Source of the DNA: Apiotrichum sp. Y4204 | Lineage: Eukaryota > Basidiomycota > Tremellomycetes > Trichosporonales > Trichosporonaceae | Length of the DNA stretch: 64,000 nucleotides | Reading direction: 5' to 3' | Assembly: GCA_025531455.1 (NCBI GenBank) | Contig: JAMYHL010000009.1 | Coordinates: 496,001 to 560,000, forward strand | In this document: positions 1 through 11,675 of the stretch, piece by piece | Layout of the letters: every line of letters starts with the position of its first letter | Numbering within the stretch: the stretch's first letter is position 1 | The notes under the pieces: model-generated | Told to the model about the DNA's origin: nothing | What the model saw: only the letters and a program-made list of their open reading frames with translations | Databases searched by the model: none | Position numbers and translations under genes: made by a program

Positions 1-1354
1 CTTCATCAGGTTGAGAGCGGGCAGCGTGTGCACCGAGGTGAGGCGCATCGGGGGAAGAAGCGCGCGGTAGATGTTCTGCCGTGTCAGTTATATCCAGGAG
101 ATGGCCGCAACTCACCCTCAAGCACGCATCCTTGATCGCCTCGTCACCGGCGACAAACATCTTGCGGATGGCAAGGAATGCAGCGATGCGGACGCTGTCG
201 GATGCACTTGACCAGAGGTCGAGGAGGACCTTGAGGTATGCGCGCAGGTGCTTGCGGGCACCGAGGATCCATGGAAGAAGCTTGGCGCTCTCGGTGACGG
301 CCATCGTGAGCAGGCTGCCGGCCTCAGAGTCGTCCTCGCCCGCCAGGGCGGACGGAGTGGTGGGGAGCGACTTGATGAGGTGGAGCAGCGTGGAGAAGTG
401 AGAAAGAATGATGCGGTCAAAGTTGGCAGGCGCCGACTTCTTGGTCGCCTGGAGCTTTATCCTGCCGTTCGGGAGCGTCTTGTACGGCGCGTGGGCGGCA
501 AGAACAACAGGAGTGAACTTGAGGGCGGTAATAACAAGCTTGTTGAACACCTCGGCACTCGGGATGGTGTACTTGGTGTCCAGGCCCGCTCCCTGCTCTC
601 CATCGTCCTCGTTCATGTGAGCAGCCGCGCGGAACGCGACCATCATCTTGCGGAGCGAGCGGATGGAGTGCTGCTGGTCGGGTTAGCCTAACTCTCCATC
701 ATCACCACCCACCTTGATCATGGCTTCGCGCCATCCGCGCAGCATCTTCATGGTGACGACAATCTTCTTGACGGGTGCGTCCTCCTCATCGTCCTCATCC
801 ATCATCTCGTCGTCGCTCACATCCTCCTCCTCGTCCTCATCCTCGTCCTCGTCCATGTCGTTCTTGCTCCTGCCGAACTGGAGCAGCGTCGGGTCCTCAG
901 CCTTGAGGTGCTTGAAGAACTCGGGATCCTTCTTCTCCAGATCAGCCATGGCGCGCGCCATAGCCTCCTCATCCATGTCGTCCCCGTCCTCCATCTCCTC
1001 GTCCTCGTCCTCGTCGTCCTCCTCATCCTCCTCACTCAGGTCCTCGAGGTCCGAACCCTCCTCAATCGGCACGTCAAGCCCGCCAGCACCAAACAGCTCG
1101 TCCACCGTCCGCGCAACACCCCCAACCTTCCCCCCGCGCATCTTCTTCCCCTCATCCACCTCGTCATCCTCCTCCTCCCCCTCGTCATCAGAAACCTCGT
1201 GTTCGGGCCGGGCACCCCCACGCTGCCGCTTGCGCTGCTCGACCTTCTCCTCAAACTTTTCCTTCTTCGCACGCTGCGAGCGCCGGTTCTTGATCGTCTC
1301 CGTCAGCTTGCCCGACGAGGCGAAGCGCTTGAACTGCTTGGTGGGGCGTCCCAT
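1..1354 (-). CDS. NOC2: Nucleolar complex protein 2 (Noc2), 5' part; C-terminus lies outside the window
   Basis: Ribosome biogenesis factor of the nucleolus, a partner of Noc1 and Noc3 in pre-60S assembly and export (family knowledge). The start is the ATG at 1352-1354, giving MGRPTKQFKRF followed by a Lys/Arg-rich stretch, then long Asp/Glu tracts and the diagnostic KKDPEFFKHLKAEDPTLLQF segment. Introns at about 675-712 and 76-115 are removed with GT-AG borders. The second exon reads IPSAEVFNKLVITALKFTP, then FDRIILSHFSTLLHL and KHLRAYLKVLLDLW, which is typical of the Noc2 helical core. The third exon begins NIYRALLPPMRL and is open to the window edge. The acidic N-terminal tracts produce long antisense open frames that are not genes. 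The gene is cut by the window, not broken. Identification is firm; the exact splice choice at 671-677 (CAG/CAG) is ambiguous by one codon. Confidence 0.9.
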
Positions 1355-1743
1355 GGCGGCCGGCGGATGGGGTTTTGGGTGGTATGGGTGGTGAGGAGAA
1401 GGACTGGCCGTCTTGTTCGAAAAATCAACCCAAGGCATTGCAGCGTGCAGAATTTGCCACCGTTTGCATAAAAAAAGTGGAGGAGACGCGGAGAGCAGAT
1501 GCATCTCCGTCAAGACAGAATCATTGACGCATCACGTGATGCCTTCAAAAACCCCCCAGCACCTGAGACAATGTCTGGCAGCTGGCAAAGCAGATCCATG
1601 GTTGTATTGCTGTACTGCTGTATCATCGGCGCGGCGCGCGCTATGTCGGTGACCGGCAGAAAGGTAGCTATGAGCGGGGAGGCGACAGGGACTAAAAGAG
1701 TCCAAGCGGCTGGACACGAATGACGACCTCAGTCCTCTGCACT
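1355..1743. other. Intergenic region between NOC2 start and mutarotase-like gene end
   Basis: This 389-bp stretch is upstream of NOC2 and should hold its promoter. An A-run in an AT-rich context sits at about 1467-1476. The motif ATCACGTGAT at about 1530-1539 is a palindromic E-box-like site. I see no coding sequence. Confidence 0.5.
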
Positions 1744-2406
1744 TCATCCCTCCATGCGGAACACCTCCTCGGCGTCGGACCACCACGGCCCGGCCGCTGA
1801 GCCGGTCGCCCCGGGGATAAAGCTCTCCTGCATGCCGTCCGTCATCTGCGGCGTCAGCAATCAGCAATTAGCTGTCCGAGATTCCCAGCGGCTGAGCAGT
1901 CTCTTGAGACCTGAATATTGACCAAGATTCCTCAACACAGCGACTCACCTCCCACCACCGCCTCGTCGCCTCGCTCTCCCCAATCCCCTGCGTGTCTGCC
2001 TCGAAATCCGTCCCGACGTAGCGCATGTGCGCGATAAGAATGCCGAGCGGGGCAAAGTAGTGAATCGAGTAGTCTGCCATGAGATATAAAGCCGTCAGAG
2101 CGTGCTCTTACCGACAATGTTTGCGCGGCGAAGGGCGGCGAGGACCTCGGGCCACGCTGCGGCGTGTACCTGTGGTCAGCCCACATTGCTGGTGAAAGAG
2201 CTTGTCTGAGCCACATATCACATTGAACTCCAAGTCTCTCCCCCATTCATCACCTCGCCGGTCTCGCGGCTCACCTCCTTGTACTCGTCCAGTCTCTCAG
2301 GGCGTACCCGGATGACCTGGCATATCCGCCGGCCCTCGTCCGTACGCGGCAACGTCGGCGGCGGCAGGGCGAGGTTTGCGGCGTCAGTGCTGGATCCCGT
2401 CTGCAT
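1744..2406 (-). CDS. L-rhamnose mutarotase-like protein (138 aa)
   Basis: Small protein of the L-rhamnose mutarotase/DUF718 family, which interconverts anomers of L-rhamnose in bacteria; the role in fungi is not established. Four exons are supported: 2275-2406, 2112-2169, 1949-2073 and 1744-1845, all with GT-AG borders and matching phases. The spliced protein has RICQVIRVRPERLDEYKE, then HAAAWPEVLAALRRANI, DYSIHYFAPLGILIAHMRYV, DFEADTQGIGESEATRRWW and a C-terminal PWWSDAEEVFRMEG. This order (R-x-K/R-P-E...EYK, H-x-x-x-W-P-E-V, Y-S-I, WW) is the family signature, including the conserved His near residue 46 and the Trp-Trp pairs. The start at 2406 precedes a Pro-rich leader. It is divergently arranged with the large gene beginning near 2837. 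Substrate in this organism is inferred only from the family. Confidence 0.82.
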
Positions 2407-2836
2407 ATCGTTGAGTTCTTAACAGTGACAAGGTCTCGCATCAGTTCATGAGCCACGATCTCATTATTAGTTCATCACACGTTCTGTAGTCCATGGTTGT
2501 AATCATGTGTTGATCACATGGCCTCGGAGCTCTGAGCTGCGCGTGCACGCGCGCTACGCGCTGTGCCTGCGAGCTCGGTTCCCACAGATCTCGGACCGGA
2601 GATATTTGGTTCTCCGCTGTCGGTGGTCTGGCCCTGGCGATGACGGCAGCCAGCAGAGAGTCTCACTCGTGGTGTGGTCGCTGGAACCGCTGCGCCGCCC
2701 ATTACGGCAAGACGATGATATGCGCAGAGGCAAAGCGCGAATGGCCACTTGAGACTTTGTTGATCAGCACCGCTTGGCATCATACTGAACACCACCATCC
2801 ACACGAGCGATCGACACCTACACCGGCGCGCAGAGA
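2407..2836. promoter_or_regulatory. Divergent promoter region
   Basis: This 430-bp region separates the mutarotase-like gene (minus) from the large plus-strand gene. It should carry both promoters. I see no clear TATA box and no convincing coding sequence, although the start of the large gene could lie slightly upstream in an unrecognised 5' exon. Confidence 0.4.
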
Positions 2837-5800
2837 ATGGGACCCGTTCCCATTCCTCCTTCCACAGACGCCCGCGGAACTGGTGCAAGTCGTGGCGATG
2901 GCCCGGGACCGTCAGTCGATGTGCGCGACGCACGCGACCCAGGGCAGACAGCCATGAACGCGGAGCATCAACTGCTAAACCCACCACACGATCGACGGGG
3001 GCTACCCACACCGCGATCGGCAGGGGGGCCGCCAGGATCGACAGGATCAGCAGGAGATGGTGTAGCTGGTGGCGCTGATCCTGCACCTGTGCGGCCCGCG
3101 CCTGCACCCCTCCAGATTCCCCAGATGCAGCGCGGCGGCCTTCCCTTCTCGGCGAGCAGCAGCGACAGCGGCGGCAGCAATCTGCGCCTCGGGTCCTTTG
3201 GCTCCTTTGGGCCCTATGGGTCCTTTGGAGCCGGTGATCCCGGTGACAGCGACGAGCCCGTGCCCGTGCGCCAGGCCGTCGGCGCACTCAAGGCCGTCCC
3301 GGTGCCGACGCCGCCGCTCCCAAAGGCCAAGAACAGCATATCCGTTGATCCTTTCGAGCGAGCGCGACAGCCATCCCACCCACTCCCACCACCTCCCATC
3401 GCACCTCCCGCTGCCGTTCCAGTGCGGTCTACCTCCACTCCGGCGCCTGGGCACGGTCCTCTTCCTGTCCCCCCTCAACAACCTCCACCTCCTTTACAAT
3501 CAGTCCCTTCCGGCCCTTCCCGCCATATTCATGAGCTACCGCAGCCACCGCGTGACTCCGCCGTGGCGGCCACGACAGCGACGGGCCAGACGGGGTCATC
3601 GGCAGAAGCAACAGAAACATCGACGTCCAAGACACCAGGGAGTACCATCAGCACAGGGACACTTGGCGCACGGGCCATCACCGACGAGGTGCGGAGCCGC
3701 TCGTCAACCGTTACCTCGACCACCGCCCCTGCATCTGCGGCTGCGGCGCAGTACCACCCGCAGACGATGACGCTTCTCACAAACAGTACGCCAAGTGCAC
3801 CAGGGTCTGCGCCGCACGCGCCGTCTGCAGCGGACGGATCACTACGATCGCTGAACGCCTCCGGCGCGGCTGGCACGCAGGCTCCGGCCTCGACCGCAGC
3901 CTCAGTGGGCTCACTTGGGCGGACAAGAGGCCCACGACCACTTCCTCGACGAATGCCCTCGAATCTCGCGCCAGCAACCAGCGGCAACGACAGCAGTAAC
4001 AGTAACAACAACAGCAGTAACAACAGCGTGCTCGCACCCCCTACCGCCTCGGTCTCGCCCATCAGTGCGGCCCACACTGGGATCAGTGCTGCCACCACCC
4101 AATGGTCTGTTGCAAACACCGACACATCGCGGAGAACGGATATCCCGTTACAGACGATCCGCCAACTCGAGGCGACGCTCAAGGACCTCGCTGATCTACC
4201 TACAACGGCAGCACTAGCAACAGCAGGAGCACCTGCGGTTGTTGATCCACTTTCTCACGTTCCCCCTATCCCCTCCGCCCCCTTCACTGATCTTTCTGAT
4301 CGCCCCTCTCCCTCTACATCACCATTCGCTCCTGCATCGTCTGGGACACCCCAGAAAAGTGCTGGTCCCCTCTTTGATCCCAGTTACTCGCTGACAGGCA
4401 CGCGCGGCTCGCCCCATTCCCCACCGTCCCCACCGGAACAAAGCAACAGTAACGGCCTCGCCGAGCCCGCGCAACCCCTGTGGACGAAGGGCAGTGTTCC
4501 AGGCCCCGACCTTGTCTCGAGCCCGGAACTGTTTGAACCGCCGTCGTTTGGGGTTGCGGCACAGGCGCTTGCCTCGTCGAGTTCTGGGGGATCCACACCG
4601 CCGGGAGGAGGAGGAGCAGGCCCCACGGGGTCGGCAGCCTCGACAATGTCGCGTGCTACTGGCAAGCCCAAAGGGCCGCGGCTCAGTGTCAACACACTTG
4701 CCGTCAGCTCGACTCCAAACCTTGCAGACACTCTCCGCGAACGTGAACGCGACCGCGCGCCGCTCTCGCCCGGCATGAAGCACTGGCAACAAGTTCGCCA
4801 GCACGTCTTAGCCCCAACACCGCCAGAGGAGCGCAATACCACGCTACTCCATCCGCACTCGCATCAAGGAAAGACACACGGTCTCGGGGCATTGAACGCC
4901 GGCCACAAGCGCCTCAAGTATGTCACCAGGGCCGTCGAGCGGCGCTTTGGCTTCCGCAATGCTGTCGAGAATGTCATGGGCGTCGACCGCCGCGGGTCTA
5001 CGTTTGGCGGATACAGCTTCGGACCCAACCTCTCGGCCGAGGAGCGCGAGGAGGCATCGCGTCACCGCCGCAAGTTCGCGAGGGACATCAAGCAGTGTCT
5101 CGACGCGTGTGGTATCGATGAGAGCAAGCGCCGTCTCAGCCGCATGGCCCCTGTCAACGGAGCGGAACATCCGAATGACATGATGCCGCCGAAGAGCGCG
5201 TCGTCGACCAAAGCAGGGAAGAGCAAGGCGCCCCACGTCCATCACCAAGGCTACGCCCAAGGGACGTTTGTCCCGCAGAGCAAGGAGATGACAACCAGCA
5301 CGTACGCGCCGCTCCTCACTGAGCTGCACCGCTATCTCCCGGATGCTCGTGCCAAGCGGGTCTGGTCACGAACATGTCCTCATCACGCGACTATCCTTGC
5401 GGAGCTGGGGGTGACGTTCCTGCAAGATTCCGTCTCCACGGATGCCGAGCGCATCCAGGCCCTCGAGGTGTTTGGTACCGTCGTGCGCAACTGGGCGACA
5501 GACAGTGCTGATGTGAGTATGATTGCAGGAGTCATGACTGATCCGACAGGAAGAGCTCGACCGCTGGCTGTGGCTCTGCCGCGCCATGCTCGTAAACGAC
5601 AAGATGCTACGCGCGCGCGGTCTTTCCCTCCTGTCCCAGATGTTGCGGCGCGACCCCGCGCTTCCAGAACCGCCCGTGCGCCCTATGACAGCTGATGACT
5701 TTGATGCCGTGGCCATCGCTCTGATCCGCCTCCTGCACGCCCTCGAGAGCTCGCCAGAACCCAGCCTCCCCCAGCAGGATATCGTCGCCAACCTGCTCTC

Positions 5801-8800
5801 TGACCTCAGCAATGGCGAGATCATCAAAGTTCTGACACACACGCTCTCAGAAGTACCGGACGACGTCGACAAGTCGGTCCAGCTCGATACCCTGGAGCGC
5901 GAGCTCTTGTGGATGGCAGCGGGCAGAGCTCTGTCTGTGGATCAGGAGATAGCCACCTGGCTCCTGGCTGGAGACGGTACGGTCCTCAAGGTGGGTGAAG
6001 TAGAGTAAATGTGTTGCTGACAGGCAGCGCTACAGTCCTCCGCCGATACTACGTGCGACAGCCCCTGTTGTTCTCTGTCTCCGCGAGCTTTCAGCTACCC
6101 AGTTCTTCGCGTCCCTGTCGACGGTTATCCGGCGAACGTCCAACCTTGACCTTATTGCCTCGGTGGCGGACACGGCGGACTTTGTATACGAGGACGCGCG
6201 CGCTATCGGTAACAACGAAACCAGCCTGGTCATTGGCTACGTGACCGTCCTCCTCGATATCGAGCTGAAACGGATTGGGGATAACACCGATGACAGTGAT
6301 CCGTTCCCCGACTCTATAAAGCGCTCCGCCTCTGCCGCCGCTCACTTGAGACTCCTTCAGCTACTCAAGGAGAGCAGGAAGGAAGTTATGGACAAGGTCG
6401 CCGAGCAGCTGGTCGCGTCGTATCCGATGACCCAGCGTCTGGCTGCCGTTCGCTACTTTCTTGAGTCCGATCTCGCGGCGCTTGGAACAGCCTGTGTGCC
6501 GTATATCCTCCAGCGACTCACTCCCGCATCGGGTGCGAACAAACACGTCAAGCCATTCCTCACCTGGCTGTCACGCAAGTACCCTCAGCTGTTCTACAAA
6601 CCCCTCTTCATATGTTCCGCCGCCAAACAGCTCTCGTCGCTTCGCGCGCCGCTGCGCACCATTGACACGATGACGAAGCTCGTTGGACCAGCCGCATTCT
6701 GGATGCAGGCCGATCCCCAAATGGTCATCATCGTACTCACCGGTGGTTCTGGCGCGCCGGCGAAGAAGATGTCCGACCGCAACGAGGTGGCCATCAAGCC
6801 GGGCAGATATGCCACCATGCTCGAGCTCGTCCTCGCTCTGCAGTCCCTCAAGACAGACGAGGAGCCGAAGAACAACCTCCGCGCATTCCTCGCTACTGTC
6901 GAGACAGGTCTGGCGGCATCCCTTGAGATTGAGGTGGGTGAGAAACGGCTCTTCTCCGCTAACCCATCAGGAGCGACAGGCCCCGCTGCCGATGAGCTAC
7001 CGTTCCTTGTGCTGCCAGCTGTTCATCGCGTTGCGAGATGCGTCCAAGGTAATCAAGCGTACGGCCGCCGTCCGGCTCGCCGTCTCGTGGTTCGTGCGAG
7101 ATGCGGAAATTCCACGGTCCGCATGGTTACCGTCGTCACCGGCGGATGATGACCAGGTGTCCACGCTGCGTGACCTTCTCAGCGTGGACGACAAAGACTT
7201 CTTCCTCCCCCGTTTCAGTGTGATTGACAGGACATTCATCAGCTCTCTCACCACTCTTCTCGTGATCGTCCAGGCCAGTGTGGCGGAGCAAGACTGGGAA
7301 GCCATGCTGCCTCCTTTGTGGGAGCGCTTCTCCCTTCCTCGCGAACCGAATATACAGCTCGCTTTCCTTCTCACCAAGTGCGCCGAACAGATCCCAGACA
7401 TTCTGCACACTCTTGTTCTGAACGAGCTCTTCCGGTCAACCGATTCGAGCTCTCCGAACCGCACACTGCTCAAACTCGCCATGCTTTACGGATTTCGATA
7501 CCAGCTTCGCAAGCAGAACACGATCGCTGGCGATCGAGGCGTCTTCAAGTTTCCGGGCAAGGTGTTCGAGTTTGTCGCTACGGAAATGGGCTCGGAACAG
7601 TGGGTGGTACCCCAGGACGCGCTCGACCAGGCATTGCAGAAGTACGGCCGGTCGCTCCCTCTCGAGCTCCGCCAGCGTCTCATGGAGCTCGGGTGGAACG
7701 AGGAAAAGAACATGTCTGTGGCAGATTACGAGCGTATCCCGGTCACCCTCATCCCCCTTTCGGAACTGAATGACTCGATGAACGAGCTCGATACTGCCGG
7801 TAAACCGCCGCCAGGCTCGGATCCAAAGCCATCAACGGCACTGAAGCGAACCATCTCCAATAGCTCAGGCAATGCGAATATCAAGGCCCGCAGACCAGTT
7901 CTTCCGCCAATTCTCCTCAAGCTCATCAACCAGCAGGCTCGGGTGCTCTACACCTCGGATGACATCAACGTCGCCATGGTATCCTACGAGCTTGTGCACA
8001 TGGTGGAACGTGAGGATCCCCGTGCTCTCATTCGGCCGATCAATGACGCCCTGCCGTTCGAGCTTGAGAACATCATCAAGCGCATCAACATGGACGTTGC
8101 GCAGACGACGCCGAGCTTCGCCCATGCGGTGATCAACTCTCTGGTGGGATATCTCAAGGTATCAGTCCGTGACAACCCGCACTTTCCCTACTGGCAACGT
8201 ATCCTGAGCACTATCTGCCGAGTCGTTCCGCGTGTGTCGGAGATGTCGCTTCGTGACATTCGCAAATCCAAGGCGGAGCAGGTTCTTCTTCCCGGATCCG
8301 TATACGAAGACGGGGCTGGCTTCAAGCTCCACCAGCCATGGCAGAATGACAATCTCGCCATTCAGACGGCGCAGCTCGTGCTCTTGATCGAGCTGCTGCG
8401 TGTCAACCCGCGAGACGTGTATCTGATCAAGAAGCTGCTTTTTAATCTCCAGGTCCAGGGATCCTTCGTCCACCTGCCGTTTGCGCGTGCATGGCTCGAG
8501 CTCGTGGTCCAGCTTTTCACCGGACTCAACTCAAACTACAATGACCGCGCCGAGTTCCGCCACTTCCTCAACAACATCTCAATGGTGCTTGCGCTCCACG
8601 GACGCAACGACATTATCGTTGCGACGCAGGCAATGCGTGCGATTTCCGTGTGCGCGATACGCTTCCGCCGTGTGTTTGCTTCAATCGGCTTCCTCAACAT
8701 TATGCGTGTCGTCTATGAGACGTACGTGTACGGGCACGTTCCCATCAAGGACTGTATCGAGTACGCCATGCGGAGCATATACCGCATTCACAGGGATGTC

Positions 8801-11335
8801 TTTGTGTACCAGACGTGCCTGGCTTTGGCGGACGATCCGGTGGACCCGGAGGCAGCGTACAATCTCCTGGCGGCGCTGGCAGTTCCGAATGGTCCGCGAT
8901 CCGGAGTCGCTTCCGGTATTCGGGGGTTGAACGACAGGCAAGAGGTGGATGCTCTCATGCAGATGATGAGCTCCGGCGCGGCGGTGTCCCTCTCCGAGCT
9001 CCGGTCTTCGGCAGAAGAACGCCACGCCCACAAGGCGGTCAATCTCAACCTGGACCCGCTTCTCTTCCCTCGGGACAACATCATTCGCCTTCTCGTCACC
9101 GTCATTGCCGTTAATGCCGGGTCCCCGCGCGCCCTCAAGCTTATGAAACTTTTCGCTGTGCTTGTGCCGTACATGACGGACCGAGCGAGCAAGGAGTTAC
9201 TTCCAGACGGAGTAGACGCTATAGGCAGGTTCATTCACAAGGAAAAACTCGGCGACGACCAGTACATGCTGCGTCTTCTTCCTGGCGAAGAAACTACCGC
9301 CCCGAACTGGAGCCGTGCCAATGAGGAGTACGTCCTTCTTGTCGATGCGGCTGTGAAGCACGGATGCTCAATGAGTGTACATGCTACGCGGCGTCTGCTG
9401 GACATCGTCCTTGCGTTGCTCCAAACGCAGACAGGTCCTATCAGCTACGTCGCATCCTCGGTTCTGGGTTCCCTCACGCGCACACATCTTGCCGGTCGGC
9501 ATCCTGCCGAGTTTCTCCGCGATATCGCCCCAACATACCGCCAGAGCCTTGCCACCGTCGACTTTTCAGGCGTTCTCGGCTCAATCACGGATTTGATCGT
9601 GCGGTCACACTATGATCTCCCCTTGCAGACCGCCACGCTCGTGACACACGAGTATGTTGCGCCAGTGATCCGTATGCTGGCGTTTGCGTCCGAGGAAAGC
9701 ATGGCGTTCATCGTTCCCGTGCGCACGGCTGCAGTCGAGTTGCTTGCCGCAAGCGTCTTCCTCCCGGGAAGCGAGACGCTCGATGTCCTCGAGAGCGTCG
9801 GATCCAGTCCTGGACTTCTGGCATCTGTTATCCTTCCCCTTGTCCTGCTTCTCGATAAGCCCCGGGACGTGAATCGCGACGAGGCGTACACCAACTTCTG
9901 GATCCGCATGCTGCGCATCGTCCTGCATCCTCTGGCGCGGGTGTCACGCGGCAATAAGACCAGCGAAACGCCGCTTGCGCTTGCAGCAACCGCATTCCTT
10001 TCTCTCCAGATCGTAAAGGTCATTGTGCTCCGCGCGCCGGAGTGTGTCTCAGCTGTCCCAGGCTTGTGGAGCTACATCGCCGCCGAGGTGCTCAAGACGA
10101 TGGCCGACGGCGACGGGCGTTTCTTCTATATGCCCCTCGGCCGGCCTCGCGTTGTGGATTGGATGATGTGGAGCTTCTTCGAGCTCCTCGTCCTGCACCG
10201 CACCCCTCTCCACATAGACTGCCGACTGCGCATTCAGACCGCCCTCGCGAAGATGCACGACGACGACGATGACACTCGCAGTCGTCGTTCGTCAGTCGCC
10301 AGCGACGGACCTCGCCCATCCCCGATCGGTCACTCGCCCAGCCGCTCACTATCGGGTCATGTACGCCGTCCGTCTGGGCGCCCGGGCCTTTCAATCTCCA
10401 CTACCCCTATCACGCCAAACTCCGACCACAGCACCCCTATCCGCGGCCACCAGCGAAACCTCTCGGCGAGCTCTGGCCCTTTCCTCTCCCCCGCCACGCC
10501 AGCTACTCGCCTGCGCAACGCCTCAGGCGGCTCGGCCACGTCCCCTGGCGAATCCATCGGACCTTCACCAATTCGCCCCAGCTTCGCGGATCTCTCAGCC
10601 CGCCGCGCGTCCCGTCCCGCCCTCGACGTGTTCCCCGATTCCCGTCAGAACCGATTCCCGTCGAGTATCCCCGCGCGTACGCTTGATTCCCAGAGTGCGC
10701 ACCCCACCATTGTTCACCTCCTCGGCCCCGCGAACCAGCTCGCGTCGACTGCCAACGCCGCGCTGCGCTCCATGGGACTGCGGGATCCCCGCCGCTCGGC
10801 GCTCAAGGACATCCGTCTCGTAAACCCCAGTATTGTGGCGCATGCGCGTCGCACCGTGGCGACCGTCATGGCCGTGTATGGCTACGATACGGGCGACGAG
10901 GAGCCCGTTCTCACGGTATGGAACCAGCCCGAGGCTTTGGTGAGTACTAGCCGAGTGGTTTTGTAAAGTCAGCTCGATATTGACACGCAGCACGCGATCA
11001 CAGAGCAGACCAAGCTGCTGGTCGAGGAGGAGTTTCACGACGTGTTCAATCCTACCAGCGGCGCCACTGCCGAGAAGAATGACGTGCTCACCGAGTGGAC
11101 GGCGGCCAATCTCGCGCCTGCGGAACAGGACGAGAAGGGTGGTGACGACAAGGACGGTAGTTTCTACACTGCCGTCGAGAAGGAGGACGACGACGCCGAG
11201 CATCCCAGCTTTTCGTTTACGCTGCAGCGGCCGTACGACGAGCCGAGTTTTCAGACATTCAAGCTCCCGAAGGAAGGTGACGGCCCCGCCGAGGCGATCG
11301 CCGTGCCGACCCTCAGCATATCCCAGTTCCATTAG
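2837..11335 (+). CDS. Giant UNC80-like protein (about 2,778 aa)
   Basis: Five exons: 2837-5512, 5550-5990, 6028-6933, 6971-10939 and 10991-11335. The first ~600 residues are Pro/Ser/Thr/Gly-rich and look disordered; the rest is leucine-rich and helical like a HEAT/armadillo scaffold. Several blocks resemble metazoan UNC80, in the same order, as I recall that protein: FLLTKCAEQIPDIL...LLKLAMLYGFRYQL ending in WVVP (encoded about 7365-7610); HAVINSLVGYLKVSVRDNP (about 8124-8180); IEYAMRSIYRIHRDVFVYQ (about 8758-8815); and IIRLLVTVIAVNAGSPRALK...FAVLVPYM (about 9079-9175). Metazoan UNC80 is about 3,200 aa and scaffolds the NALCN channel complex. Fungi have the related Cch1-Mid1 calcium channel, so a role beside Cch1 is a plausible inference, not shown here. 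A Ser-rich low-complexity insert lies near 10260-10720. The start could instead be ATG 2954. Its 3' end faces the kinase gene. Confidence 0.65.
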
Positions 11336-11675
11336 ATACCTTGCATATTTTTCACGATACCGATCCGATTGTAGGCCGCTGCTAACACCGCGGTGGACGG
11401 AACATATATGACATGACGTGTAATGTATCTCTTTAGTGTATGGCGTATGAACCGGGTGTGAATGAAGAGTGTTAGGAATGAAGAGGGCGATGCAAGGAGG
11501 GACATGGTGGAACCAAAGTCCATCAAGAAACTGCTCAAATTTGCCGGTTGACAGCAATGGGGAGAGGAGGAACAGCACGAATGGGCTTGGGCTGCATAAG
11601 GTGTGGAATGCGAGAGCCAGTCACCCCTTCCTGTGTCGTGGATTTAGGCTGCAGGTTAATGATGGTCAGCACGGT
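11336..11675. other. Convergent 3' intergenic region
   Basis: This 340-bp stretch lies between the 3' ends of the UNC80-like gene and the kinase. It presumably holds both 3' UTRs and polyadenylation signals. I see no gene. Confidence 0.5.

Noticed and set aside
714..1394. 226-codon Ser-rich plus-strand frame
   Set aside because: It is the antisense of the Asp/Glu codons of NOC2; poly-Ser is what GAG/GAT tracts give in reverse.
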